DNA from: Cupriavidus basilensis
GTDB taxonomy: Bacteria; Pseudomonadota; Gammaproteobacteria; Burkholderiales; Burkholderiaceae
Length of the DNA: 64,000 bases
Assembly: GCF_000832305.1 (NCBI RefSeq)
Contig: NZ_CP010537.1
Location: forward strand, 1,178,001 to 1,242,000
Reading direction: 5' to 3'
The notes beneath the pieces were generated by a model, which saw only the letters and a program-made list of their open reading frames with translations, was not told the origin of the DNA and searched no databases. Position numbers and translations under genes: made by a program. Below, piece after piece: positions 56,431-64,000 of the stretch. Positions within the stretch are counted from its first letter, which is position 1. Each line of letters starts with the position of its first letter.

Positions 56431-56921
56431 TCAATGTTGTGCGAACCGGCAGTCCGCCGCGTTCACCAGTTTCACGAACGGCCCGCTCAGCGTCCGGTTG
56501 TGATGCGCAATGATGGCCTGCGCCGGCAGCACCGGCGTGTCCATGCAGGTATGTCCGTCCGCGACCAGCACCGGCCTGAAGCCTAGCGCCGCGGCGGCAC
56601 GGCAAGTCGTGTCGACGCAGTACTCCGTCTTCATGCCGACGATGACCAGCTCGGCAACGCCGGCATCCGACAGCCAGCCTGCCAGCCCGGTTCCGGCAAA
56701 GCAGCTGGGCCGGGTTTTATCGAACACCGTGTCCGCGACGGCATCCACCGCAAGCTCGGGAAGCAGTTGCGACAGCGCGCTTCGCGGGCTCTAGCGATGA
56801 GCGTGTTGATGGTGGCGAGGACGCGCTGCCCTTCATAGGGCGCCTCTGGGCCGTTGAACATGCCGACCTGCATGTCGATGATCAACAGGGCGCAAGGTCC
56901 GGGGCTTGCACTGCCAGGCAT
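56431..56921 (-). pseudogene. Frameshifted isochorismatase-like cysteine hydrolase
   Basis: Two frames together give an isochorismatase-family protein. The 5' part from ATG 56921 (AGGAG upstream) reads CALLIIDMQVGMFNGPEAPY with the catalytic Asp. The 3' part from about 56790 has VFDKTRPSCFAGTG, VGMKTEYCVDTTCRAA with the catalytic Cys, and AIIAHHNRTLSGPF. The frame changes after LIARAREAR, and by comparison with the family about 20-25 residues, including the conserved strand with its His, seem to be missing at the junction. A deletion of non-triplet length is the likely cause. The product should be inactive. Confidence 0.8.
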
Positions 56922-56961
56922 GGTGTTTCTCCTGTGATGCCAGCGCGGGCGCAGAAACCAA

Positions 56962-56990
56962 AAGGCCCCGTCCATCGCTGGCGGGGCCTT
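56962..56990 (-). terminator. Attenuator terminator hairpin
   Basis: On the minus strand AAGGCCCCG and CGGGGCCTT form a 9-bp stem followed by the T-rich tract TTTTGGTTTCT. It lies 22 bp after a threonine-rich leader ORF and 41 bp before the hydrolase pseudogene. Confidence 0.8.
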
Positions 56991-57011
56991 GGGGTTGAAG
57001 ACTTGAGCGGT

Positions 57012-57101
57012 TTATTCCTGGCTCATGGTCCGACCACACGACCCGCCATCAGCGGTCGTGGTAGTGATAGTGGTCGTGGTGTCGAGAGCCAGGAAGTGCA
57101 T
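57012..57101 (-). CDS. Threonine-rich leader peptide (attenuator)
   Basis: This is a 29-codon ORF with eight Thr codons and one Ile codon in a row (residues 8-16, TTTTITTTT), resembling the E. coli thr-operon leader. The RNA has three alternative pairings. The Thr codons (ACCACGACC) pair with GGTCGTGTGGT. The latter region (CGCTGATGGCGGG, 57042-57054) can pair instead with CCCGCCAGCG (56976-56985). That segment is also the 5' side of the terminator at 56962-56990. Stalling at Thr codons would favour the antiterminator. The start ATG 57101 has no strong ribosome site. Confidence 0.72.
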   Translation of the reverse strand: MHFLALDTTTTITTTTADGGSCGRTMSQE

Positions 57102-57171
57102 TGGCGGATCATGCAGCAGGCCGGGCGGGGCGTCAATCTCCGGCGTGGCCTGCTGACACTCGCCGCGCAGA

Positions 57172-57190
57172 AGCCCGGTCTGGCCGGGCT
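57172..57190 (-). terminator. Hairpin after the second ndh gene
   Basis: AGCCCGG and CCGGGCT form a 7-bp stem with a five-base loop, 13 bp after the stop codon. It separates ndh from the leader peptide, which then needs its own promoter in the next 70 bp or depends on read-through. Confidence 0.45.
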
Positions 57191-57202
57191 GGTGGTCAAC
57201 GC

Positions 57203-58510
57203 TCAGTGCAGCCGAGTGCCCGCCGCCAGCAAACGTTCCAGCCCCTGGGCCAGCGTCATGCCCAGCGCGCGTCCCCAGCCGTGGATGGCGAGCACGTGGC
57301 GGCGGTAGACGGCATGGTGGAGCAGGGCGGCAAACCTGCCTTCGATATGCCAGCCGCTGTCCTTGCCCGGCGCGGCCAGGTTGGCGATGGCGCTGCTTCC
57401 CGCCAGGCTGACCAGCGAGCCATAGTCGCGATACCGGAACCCCTCGGCGTGCTTGCCCGCCAATCGCCGTGGCAGCGCTTGCGCAAGATACAGCGCTTGC
57501 TGATAGGCAACCTGCGCGCGCGTCGGGAGCTCCGCATCGAGGTCCTGGGGCCGGCAACTGGCGCAGTCGCCGATCGCGTAGATATGTTCGTCGTCGACGC
57601 TCTGCAGGGTGGGCAACACGCGGATCTGCCCTTTGGCATTGACCGGCAGCCCGAAGCTGGCCAGCATGCCCGGCGCAGCGATGCCAGCCGCCCACACCAC
57701 GACATCCGCCTGCATGGGTGCCTGGCCGGCCATGGTCAGGCCGCTCTCGCTGACTGACGTCACGCGGGCGCCGCACTGGACGCGGATGTTCAGCCGCGCC
57801 AGCTGCTCGCCGACGCGATCCGCGATCCGGGCGCCGAGGCCGGGGAGCACCGCGGGCGAGGCTTCGATCAGGCAGATGTCCACGCCCGTCACCGGGTCGA
57901 GCCGGTGGATGCCATAACGATTCAGCACGCTGGACGTGCGGCGCAACTGGGCCGCGAGCTGCACGCCGGTGGCGCCCGCGCCGACGATGGCGACGCGGAC
58001 TGTGCCGGTGGTTGCTTGCGGCTGTGCATGAGCCTGTGCGGTCTTGCGGCGCAAGGCGGTGAACAGGCGCTCGCGCACCTGCTCCGCGCTGCTCACGCTG
58101 TCCAGCGTCAGGGCGTGCTCGCGCGCGCCGGGCACGCCGAAGTACTGCGTGACGCCGCCAACGGCAAGCACCAGCTTGTCGTAGCCGATGGACTGGAGCT
58201 GTCCGCCCTCGCCATGGCCGGTGCCGGAGATAGCCACGGAGATGGTGCGGTTGATGCGATCCACGGCCTGCAGGTCGCCCTGCACGTAGCAGAAGCGATG
58301 GCGCTCGGCCTGCAGCGCGAAGGACGTATGGTGAACCACGGGCTCGAGCCTGCCCGCGGCCACTTCATGCAGCAGTGGCTTCCACAGGTGCGTGGGGCTG
58401 CGGTCGACCAGCACGATTTCGGCGAGCCCTGGCTTGCCTAGCCGCCTGGCGAGGCGGGTGGCGAGCTGTAGTCCGGCGGCGCCGCCGCCGACGATCACGA
58501 TGGTGTTCAT
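57203..58510 (-). CDS. Type II NADH:quinone oxidoreductase, second copy
   Basis: The product (435 aa) is a second NDH-2-like flavoprotein with IVIVGGGAAGLQLATRLA at the N terminus, AIVGAGATGVQLAAQL near 173-188 and the FAD motif HIYAIGDCAS. The Thr/Leu-rich C terminus resembles that of the other copy (27240-28598), but overall identity is modest. It oxidises NADH with quinone at the membrane. ATG 58510 overlaps the stop of the upstream HAD-like gene by four bases, so they are coupled. Confidence 0.88.
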   Translation of the reverse strand: MNTIVIVGGGAAGLQLATRLARRLGKPGLAEIVLVDRSPTHLWKPLLHEVAAGRLEPVVHHTSFALQAERHRFCYVQGDLQAVDRINRTISVAISGTGHGEGGQLQSIGYDKLVLAVGGVTQYFGVPGAREHALTLDSVSSAEQVRERLFTALRRKTAQAHAQPQATTGTVRVAIVGAGATGVQLAAQLRRTSSVLNRYGIHRLDPVTGVDICLIEASPAVLPGLGARIADRVGEQLARLNIRVQCGARVTSVSESGLTMAGQAPMQADVVVWAAGIAAPGMLASFGLPVNAKGQIRVLPTLQSVDDEHIYAIGDCASCRPQDLDAELPTRAQVAYQQALYLAQALPRRLAGKHAEGFRYRDYGSLVSLAGSSAIANLAAPGKDSGWHIEGRFAALLHHAVYRRHVLAIHGWGRALGMTLAQGLERLLAAGTRLH

Positions 58511-59139
58511 GGGAAACTCCGTGATTGTTGTCTTGTTGCCGCGAGCGCGTCAGGCCGCCGATTGCCGTCCACCATGCACTCCAACGCGTGGAAGTCCGGC
58601 CAGAGCGCATCCGGCGAACCTGAAAGCACGGCAGATCCCCCTGCCTGGCGCGGTGCATCGTCATACGCCGGCTGAACGGTGGCGGTGTGCATGCCGACGG
58701 CTTGCGCGGCGCGCAGGCTGCTCGGCGTGGCGCCGACCAGCAAGGCGCGGTGCGCCGGCACATCGGCCGTGCGCAGGATCAGCCGGTAAAGCTCGATCTC
58801 GGTTTCCCGGGGCAGCAGCGCGTCCGCCGTGGCGACGACAGTAAAGCGGTCCATCCAGTCCGGGCCGATGGCGCTATCGAGCAGGATGTGCAGCGTGCGC
58901 GATGCGAGCGGCGCGGCAAGCGCCAGCCGCGCGCCGCCCAGCTCCGCGCTGCGCATGAGCTGCATGGCCTGGGCACGGATTTCGGCCGGCTTGCCGGCAC
59001 GCGCGCCGGTGCAAGCATCCTCATGCAAGTGGAGCGGGGTGTCGCGTTCTCGCGGTGCTGCGCCGAAGCCGGACTTGCGCAGTTCGTCCGCGCGGATGAG
59101 TACATCGTCCAGGGTAAGCACCAGCAATTCCAGCGACAT
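58507..59139 (-). CDS. HAD-superfamily-like protein with degenerate motifs
   Basis: The product (210 aa) has the outline of a HAD phosphatase. Motif I reads LTLDDVLIRADEL, keeping one or two aspartates but not the normal DxDGT, and the motif IV area VGATPSSLRAAQAVGM lacks the usual acidic pair. Catalytic activity is doubtful. GGGAG precedes ATG 59139. It overlaps ndh by four bases in an operon and is divergent from a CbbR-like LysR gene. A regulatory or non-enzymatic role is possible. Confidence 0.65.
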   Translation of the reverse strand: MSLELLVLTLDDVLIRADELRKSGFGAAPRERDTPLHLHEDACTGARAGKPAEIRAQAMQLMRSAELGGARLALAAPLASRTLHILLDSAIGPDWMDRFTVVATADALLPRETEIELYRLILRTADVPAHRALLVGATPSSLRAAQAVGMHTATVQPAYDDAPRQAGGSAVLSGSPDALWPDFHALECMVDGNRRPDALAATRQQSRSFP

Positions 59140-59264
59140 TTTTCGTCTCCCTATGCACTACGTTTCGATACGCGGACGCGATTGCGTTTCCGGTCAGGGC
59201 ACTATAAGGTAGCCGCTTCATATTGAAAAATTGGTTTATAAAACCGACCAATAGGTTTTCTACT

Positions 59265-60263
59265 ATGAATCGAACCACCACCTTCCGGCAGCTCAATGCC
59301 ATCGATGCCATTGCCCGCCTGGGCGGCGTTTCCCGCGCGGCGGAGGAGTTGCACATCACGCAGCCAACGGTGTCGCTGCAGCTCAAGCTGCTCGAGGAGG
59401 CGATCGGGGCACCACTGCTGCAGCGCGCGGGCCGGGGCACGCAGCTCACGCCCGCCGGTGAGGTGATGGCGGGCTACGCCGGTCAGATCCTGCGGCTGTG
59501 GCGCGAAGCCACCGAGGAGGTGGCGGCGCTCAAGGGCAACCTGGCCGGCACGCTGCGGGTCGGCGCCATCACGACGGCGGAGTACCTGCTGCCGTCGATG
59601 CTGGTGGCATTCACCGCGGACCAGCCCGACGTCAAGATCAAGCTCCATGTGGGCAACCGTGAGGAGATCGTGCGGATGCTGGCCATGCATGAGATCGATC
59701 TTGCCATCATTGGGCGGCCGCCCACGGACATCCGCACGCAGGCGACGCCGTTCGCCAAGCACCCCATGGCATTCATCGCGGCGCCGGACCACCCATTGAT
59801 GGCGCGCCGCAATCTCACGCTGCAGGACCTGGTGGAGGAGAACCTGCTGGTGCGCGAGCGCGGCTCGGGCACGCGCAATACCGTGGAGCGGTTGTTCAGG
59901 GAGGCCGGCCTGCGGCTGCCCCTGGGTTCTGAGCTGTCCAGCAACGCGGCGATCAAGCGGATGGTGTCGGCAGGGTTGGGGGTCGCATTTCTCTCCCTGC
60001 ACGCCTGCACACTGGAATTCCAGGCCGGCCTGATCGGGCTGTTGCCGTTGCAAGGCAATCCCATCGAGCGCGACTGGTACGTACTGAACCTGCCGGGCGT
60101 GCGCCTGCCGCGCGTGGCGGTTGCCTTCCGTGGCTACCTGGTGGAGCAAGGCCAGGCGGAAATCAACCGGCAGCTGGAGTCCTTTGACGTGATACTGCGC
60201 CGCCTGCACGCGCGCGCCCGGCGCCAGCGCAAGGCAACGCCCGCGCAAGGGGAGCGGGGATGA
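59265..60263 (+). CDS. LysR-family regulator (CbbR-like)
   Basis: The product (332 aa) has the LysR helix-turn-helix (about residues 5-65: GVSRAAEELHITQPTVSLQL) and an effector domain with GNREEIVRMLAMHEIDLAIIGRPP. That wording is close to CbbR, the regulator of Calvin-cycle genes, but no cbb genes are in view. ATG 59265 is preferred; the frame starts at 59223 in an AT-rich segment. It is divergent from the HAD-ndh operon, which is its likely target. Confidence 0.86.
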   Translation: MNRTTTFRQLNAIDAIARLGGVSRAAEELHITQPTVSLQLKLLEEAIGAPLLQRAGRGTQLTPAGEVMAGYAGQILRLWREATEEVAALKGNLAGTLRVGAITTAEYLLPSMLVAFTADQPDVKIKLHVGNREEIVRMLAMHEIDLAIIGRPPTDIRTQATPFAKHPMAFIAAPDHPLMARRNLTLQDLVEENLLVRERGSGTRNTVERLFREAGLRLPLGSELSSNAAIKRMVSAGLGVAFLSLHACTLEFQAGLIGLLPLQGNPIERDWYVLNLPGVRLPRVAVAFRGYLVEQGQAEINRQLESFDVILRRLHARARRQRKATPAQGERG

Positions 60264-60334
60264 GACCCGGCATGCCGATGCTGGCGCGTTGGCGTATGGG
60301 AAATCCCTCGGTCTGGGCAATCACTTAACAATAG

Positions 60335-60721
60335 ATGAAGAACAAGTCCCTTCTGATTGCCGCAGCGGCAATCGCCACAATCGCCATCCTGGCTTACCCC
60401 GCATATCTCTACTGTTATGACGGCGTGGCCTACGGCGGCAAGGCGTACAGCCCTAACGGGGCCTTCTACTATCAGAAGTACAAGCTGGCCAGCTGGCGTA
60501 GCTGGGTGCCGATCATGGCCTTTCCGGGACAAGGCTCGGACAAGCTCTACTATGTGAACGGCTATGTGCGGGTGTACACCGCCGCGGGGAAGCAGATCGG
60601 CCAGGCATCGGCGCGCGGCGTGCCGCTGGCGGAGGTGTTCTGGGCTGGCGATGCGTTGGTGGTGATGGATGGCAGCGCCGATGAGGATGGCCCCATCATG
60701 CTGCCGGGGCGCTCGGACTGA
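60335..60721 (+). CDS. Small hypothetical membrane-anchored protein
   Basis: The product (128 aa) starts with a Lys-Asn-Lys tip and a hydrophobic helix (LLIAAAAIATIAILAYPAY, about residues 6-24), then an extracytoplasmic domain rich in Tyr, Gly and Ala (GAFYYQKYKL, GYVRVYTAAGKQIG). I do not recognise the family. Codon use is typical of the window. It lies between a LysR gene and a GGDEF gene in the same direction. Confidence 0.65.
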   Translation: MKNKSLLIAAAAIATIAILAYPAYLYCYDGVAYGGKAYSPNGAFYYQKYKLASWRSWVPIMAFPGQGSDKLYYVNGYVRVYTAAGKQIGQASARGVPLAEVFWAGDALVVMDGSADEDGPIMLPGRSD

Positions 60722-60793
60722 GCGGCGCAAGGCATTCAAGTTTGCGGATGGCTCGCCGTTAGCAGGGGCAACCGTTGATTTCGAAAGTAGACC

Positions 60794-61825
60794 TTGCGCC
60801 TCACCACTGAATACGACCGCCCCGCCAGCAGGCTGCTGCCGGCCGAGATTGACGCCAGCGCGCAGCATGCCGAGCCGTCCGTCATCGACTGGCTGCTGCA
60901 CGATGACCAGGTGATCCGCGAGTGCTTTCGCCATGCCGCCGCGATCCTGAAGAATGCGACGGGTGCCGCCATGACGGCGGTCACGTTGCTCGACGAGGAG
61001 CACCAGCACTATCGGGCCGCGGTGGGCATGCCGCTTTCGCCTATCTCGCGCAAGCATTCGCTTTGCGATCATGTGGCGCGGCACGGTGACCTGTTCGTGC
61101 TCGAAGACGCGCTGGCCGATCCACGCTTTGGCGAATGCGTGCTGGTCAGATGCTTCCCCTTCGTGCGTTTCTACGCGGCGATCCCGATCAAGGGGCCCTG
61201 TGGCACGGTCGTCGGTGCGCTCTGCGCGATGGATTCGGCGCCGCACCGCATCACCCTGGCGCAGTGCGAGGTCTTCAGGCACCTGCGTGCCATGGTCGAG
61301 AACGACCTGAAGCTGCGCACCGCCACCGCGATCGATCCGCTCACGCAACTGTTCAACCGGCGCGCCATGCTGGAGAGCGTTCGCCGCAGATGGCATGAAA
61401 CGGCCGACGGAGAAGAAATCGGCGCGGTCATGGTCGACGTCGACTGGTTCAAGCGATACAACGACGCCTACGGGCATCCGGCGGGCGACACCTGCCTGCG
61501 CGAGGTCGCATCGGTGCTGCAATCGATTGCGGATGCGCATCGCATGATTGCCGGGCGCCTGGGCGGGGAAGAGTTCGGGCTGCTTCTGTGCGGCGCGCCA
61601 CGGCCAGCGCTGGAGACGGCGCTGGAAGACCTGCGCCTGAGCGTGGAGCGCTTGAAGATCGAGCACCGCGGCTCGCCGTTCGGCAGCGTGACGCTGAGCA
61701 TCGGCGCCTCGCTGGCGCGCAAGAAGGGTGCCGTCGAGCCCGGGTCTCGCGAGGGGGTCGCGCTTGCGGACCGCGCACTCTATATGGCCAAGGCCGACGG
61801 CAGGAACAAGGTGGTCATCATCTAG
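60794..61825 (+). CDS. GAF-GGDEF diguanylate cyclase
   Basis: The product (343 aa) has an N-terminal GAF-like sensor (about 45-170: MTAVTLLDEEHQHYRAAVGM, then LCDHVARHGDLFVLEDA) and a GGDEF domain (about 180-343) with GGEEF at 257-261 and the substrate segment VDVDWFKRYNDAYGH. It should make cyclic di-GMP. The inhibitory RxxD site upstream of GGEEF is absent. The start is TTG 60794; no better ATG is available in frame. The stop codon TAG lies in the CTAG target of the element that follows. Confidence 0.85.
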   Translation: MRLTTEYDRPASRLLPAEIDASAQHAEPSVIDWLLHDDQVIRECFRHAAAILKNATGAAMTAVTLLDEEHQHYRAAVGMPLSPISRKHSLCDHVARHGDLFVLEDALADPRFGECVLVRCFPFVRFYAAIPIKGPCGTVVGALCAMDSAPHRITLAQCEVFRHLRAMVENDLKLRTATAIDPLTQLFNRRAMLESVRRRWHETADGEEIGAVMVDVDWFKRYNDAYGHPAGDTCLREVASVLQSIADAHRMIAGRLGGEEFGLLLCGAPRPALETALEDLRLSVERLKIEHRGSPFGSVTLSIGASLARKKGAVEPGSREGVALADRALYMAKADGRNKVVII

Positions 61826-61982
61826 TGTCCTGAATCACAAATTCGTTGAGTAAGTCGTCCGATAAGACGCACGATCCGTCGTCACGAATGCTCGCAAGGC
61901 ACCAGCCTTGCTGCGCTTCGCTCCTAGGCTCGCACGCCTTCTCGGACAACTTATTTCTTCAACGAATTTCAGACTCAGGACA
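61826..61982. mobile_element. MITE-like palindromic element
   Basis: This 157-bp noncoding element has imperfect terminal inverted repeats of about 48 bp. The left end reads TGTCCTGAATCACAAATTCG; the right end read in reverse is TGTCCTGAGTCTGAAATTCG, and both continue TTGA and, further in, GTCCGA. It is flanked by CTAG on both sides (61822-61825, 61983-61986), fitting a 4-bp target duplication. There is no ORF, so it is probably mobilised by a transposase elsewhere. Confidence 0.75.
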
Positions 61983-62007
61983 CTAGAAAGGCTAACGCGC
62001 TGACTGG

Positions 62008-62925
62008 CTAACTCGCTAGCAGGCCGCCGCACCTAGCGGCCTGCGCCCATTGCACGAACCCGGCATGGCGCGCCAGCAGGCGGCGTGCCGTGTTGTAGTC
62101 CGGCGAATCGATGCGCGGGCCCTGCGCGGGCTTGCCGTCGCGCGCCGCCTCGTACCTGCCAACCCTGTCTTGCGCCTGCGCGACCTGCTGCGCCGATGGT
62201 GTCAGCGCGGCGTGTATCGCGGCGACCTGATGCGGGAACACCGTGCATTTCGCCTTCAGCCCGATCCGCCGGGCCCAGGCGAGGTCCGCAGCCAGCGCCG
62301 TAGCATCCTGGTAGTTGAACGGACAGTCGATCGGCACGCAGCCTGCGGCGATGCAGTCCACCAGGAAGCGCGCGCGCACATGATGCAGCTCGATGCCGTC
62401 CGGGCCGCGCACCGCGTCAAGATCCGCGCTCAGGTCTTCCGCCGCCAGCAGGCAGGCACTGACGCGCGGGCTGGCCGACAGGATGGCTGGCGCGGCAACG
62501 ATGCCCCGCGCTGATTCCAACGTCGGCACGATCTCGGTGTGGCCATGCGGCAGGCCAAGCTCGCGCTCAAGGCCGGTGATCTGCTGGTCGAGCGCCAGGA
62601 TCTGCGCGCCCGACTCGGTGTGCGGCAGCAGGACCGCCGCGGGCGCACCCGGCAGCACGCCGTGCAGGTCATCCAGCCCGTCGCCATCCAGCTTGTTGAT
62701 GCGCACGGCGCCGACAATGCCGCGTGCCCGGCATTCGCCCATCAGGGCGGCGATCCGCGCGCGCGCCGCGGGACGGTCCGCGGGGCTGGTGAATTCCTCC
62801 AGGTCGGCGACCACCACATCCGGGCCGCTTTCCAGCGCCGCGTGCTGGCGCACGGGGTCCAGGCCGGGCACGAACAGCCAGCTGCGCCGCAGTCCTGGCG
62901 GCCGTCTTGTCGCTTGGGCGTTCAT
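62008..62925 (-). CDS. HpcH/HpaI aldolase / citrate lyase beta-like (CitE) protein
   Basis: The product (305 aa) has the CitE-type TIM barrel: RSWLFVPGLDPVR at the start, DVVVADLEEFTSPADRPAAR for metal binding, ETIVPTLESARG-type active-site wording (HTEIVPTLESARGI) and CLLAAEDLSADLD. Relatives cleave or form CoA thioesters such as citramalyl- or malyl-CoA. It is the last gene of an RraA-like/MFS operon and overlaps the upstream gene by four bases. The substrate cannot be named; a catabolic hydroxy-acid pathway is likely. Confidence 0.82.
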   Translation of the reverse strand: MNAQATRRPPGLRRSWLFVPGLDPVRQHAALESGPDVVVADLEEFTSPADRPAARARIAALMGECRARGIVGAVRINKLDGDGLDDLHGVLPGAPAAVLLPHTESGAQILALDQQITGLERELGLPHGHTEIVPTLESARGIVAAPAILSASPRVSACLLAAEDLSADLDAVRGPDGIELHHVRARFLVDCIAAGCVPIDCPFNYQDATALAADLAWARRIGLKAKCTVFPHQVAAIHAALTPSAQQVAQAQDRVGRYEAARDGKPAQGPRIDSPDYNTARRLLARHAGFVQWAQAARCGGLLAS

Positions 62926-63587
62926 GGCGTTTCTCCCGTGGCGGGCGCGTGGCCATCGCCCTGGAACAGCACGGCACTGGCCGGCTCGCCCGCCTGCAGC
63001 CGGGCCAGGATTGCCGGCTCGGCTTGATCGGAAGCCAGCGCCTGGCCGATGATGCCGGCGGCGACTTCCGGCGCCAGGAACAGCACGCCGTTGTCATCCG
63101 CCAGCACGATGTCTCCCGGGTTGACGGTGACGCCGCCGCAGATCACCGGCGCATTGACGGCGCTGCCGCCGTCGTCGATGCGCTTGGTGGTCAGCACGCT
63201 GGTGCCGCGCGCGAACACCGGCATCCCCATGGCGCGCAGCTCCAGGATGTCCGTCACCACGCCGTCCACGATGATGCCCCTGGCGCCGGCGCACAAGGCC
63301 GCGGTGCCGGTGACGGCGCCAACGGGGGCATGCGCATGGTCGCCGCAGGCATCGATCACCAGCACATCGCCGGGCGCGAGGCTGGCCAGCGCCCGGTTCA
63401 CGGCAATGGCGTTGGGCGTGGCCAGGCGCAGCGTGACGGCACGGCCAACGACCTTCACGTTGGGCGCGAGCGCGCGGATCTCGTGGCTGGCAAAGCCGTC
63501 TTCAAGGAAGTGCCCGAGCGTGGGGAAGCTCACGCGTTCAAGCTGGCGCAGCAGCGCCGTGTCAAGTCTGGCTTGCATGGCGCTCAC
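62922..63587 (-). CDS. RraA-like / oxaloacetate decarboxylase-aldolase family protein
   Basis: The product (221 aa) belongs to the RraA/HMG aldolase-like family, with GRAVTLRL, APVGAVTGTAALCAGARGIIVDGVVTD and ICGGVTVNPGDIVLADDNGV. Family members are metal-dependent 4-hydroxy-4-methyl-2-oxoglutarate aldolases or oxaloacetate decarboxylases; others bind RNase E. In an operon with a CitE-like gene and a transporter, an aldolase role is more likely. It starts at GTG 63587 directly after the MFS stop; ATG 63578 is an alternative. Confidence 0.8.
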   Translation of the reverse strand: MSAMQARLDTALLRQLERVSFPTLGHFLEDGFASHEIRALAPNVKVVGRAVTLRLATPNAIAVNRALASLAPGDVLVIDACGDHAHAPVGAVTGTAALCAGARGIIVDGVVTDILELRAMGMPVFARGTSVLTTKRIDDGGSAVNAPVICGGVTVNPGDIVLADDNGVLFLAPEVAAGIIGQALASDQAEPAILARLQAGEPASAVLFQGDGHAPATGETP

Positions 63588-64000
63588 TCAGGACAGCGAG
63601 GTGGTGGCGTCCACCCCGGTGGCCGCCGCCGGGGCATGCCTGCTGAGCGTCTCGGCCAGCAGCAACAGCGCGACGGCGGAAATCAGCGCGGAGCCGATCA
63701 TGTACCACGCAACGGAAGAGCCGCGGCCCGTGGCGGACAGCAACGCGGTGGTGATGATCGGCGTGGCGGCGCTCCCCAGCAGCCCGGACAGCATGTAGCT
63801 GATCGACAGGCCCGAGTAACGCACCTTGGTGCCGAACAGCTCCGCCAGGAACGTGGCGATCGGGCCGTAGTTGGCCGCGAAGGCGCTCATCATCAGCAGG
63901 TAGCCGAGCAGGGCGAACGAGAACACCTTGGTGTCCAGCAGCCAGAACAGCGGGAAGGCCAGCAGCGCCTCGGCGATGATGCCGCCGATGATCACCGGCT
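63588..64000 (-). CDS. MFS transporter, C-terminal part
   Basis: These are the last ~136 codons of a major-facilitator protein that begins beyond the right edge. They show four to five hydrophobic helices and the short motif LAELFGTKVRYSGLSISY, which resembles the metabolite:H+ symporter subfamily (alpha-ketoglutarate/shikimate type). It is the first visible gene of an operon with the RraA-like and CitE-like genes, so it probably imports their substrate, a small organic acid. Confidence 0.8.
   Translation of the reverse strand, partial: PVIIGGIIAEALLAFPLFWLLDTKVFSFALLGYLLMMSAFAANYGPIATFLAELFGTKVRYSGLSISYMLSGLLGSAATPIITTALLSATGRGSSVAWYMIGSALISAVALLLLAETLSRHAPAAATGVDATTSLS

Noticed and set aside
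57102..57776. A longer minus-strand frame continuing upstream of the Thr-rich leader peptide
   Set aside because: It runs antisense to nothing but overlaps the ndh gene in another frame; only the last 29 codons show the leader features.

Overview
The window looks like a replicon segment of a GC-rich betaproteobacterium of the Burkholderiaceae, most likely Cupriavidus or a close relative. The grounds are a class I PHA synthase with PhaA/PhaB partners, an intracellular PHB depolymerase with its nucleophile at Cys183, a CydA with an apparently short Q-loop, four MocR-type regulators, and a noncoding repeat family of the kind scattered through such genomes. No rRNA, tRNA or CRISPR array was seen.

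Layout. 1-5.4 kb: the start of cyoA, a MocR regulator, a long noncoding repeat (copy A) split by an IS481-like element, and a second MocR gene. 5.7-15.6 kb (+): a nitrilase-superfamily amidase, a 966-residue Orn/Lys/Arg decarboxylase, an ATP-grasp ligase, an acyltransferase-like Ntn hydrolase, a dicarboxylate/glutamate symporter and an amino-acid binding protein. This resembles an uncharacterised amine-conjugation pathway. 15.6-38.6 kb (-): fifteen co-oriented genes, aceE-aceF-lpdA-maeB-dctA-ndh-phaC-phaA-phaB-(phasin-like)-cydA-cydB-dctB-dctD-phaZ. Together they import C4-dicarboxylates, convert malate to pyruvate and acetyl-CoA, polymerise it to PHB, reoxidise NADH and mobilise the polymer. 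A good sigma-54 promoter precedes aceE, and the DctB/DctD pair that could drive it is in the cluster.

38.8-44.3 kb: an aspartate/asparagine module (symporter, aspA, periplasmic asparaginase, LysR regulator) with recurring promoter motifs. 44.3-45.1 kb: repeat copy B, which supplies the empty site for the IS in copy A. 45.2-50.1 kb: a DUF883 protein and gabD/gabT divergent from a GabR-like MocR regulator. 50.6-54.5 kb: a solitary mreB, then gamma-glutamyltransferase with an RpiR regulator. 54.8-59.1 kb: a MocR paralogue, a broken cysteine hydrolase preceded by a threonine-rich leader peptide and attenuator, a second NDH-2 and a degenerate HAD protein. 59.2-64 kb: a CbbR-like LysR gene, a small membrane protein, a GAF-GGDEF protein, a 157-bp MITE-like element abutting that gene's stop codon, and a CitE-like/RraA-like/MFS operon running off the right edge.

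Functional assignments rest on motifs and family resemblance read by eye. Promoters, operators and RNA structures are inferences from sequence alone.
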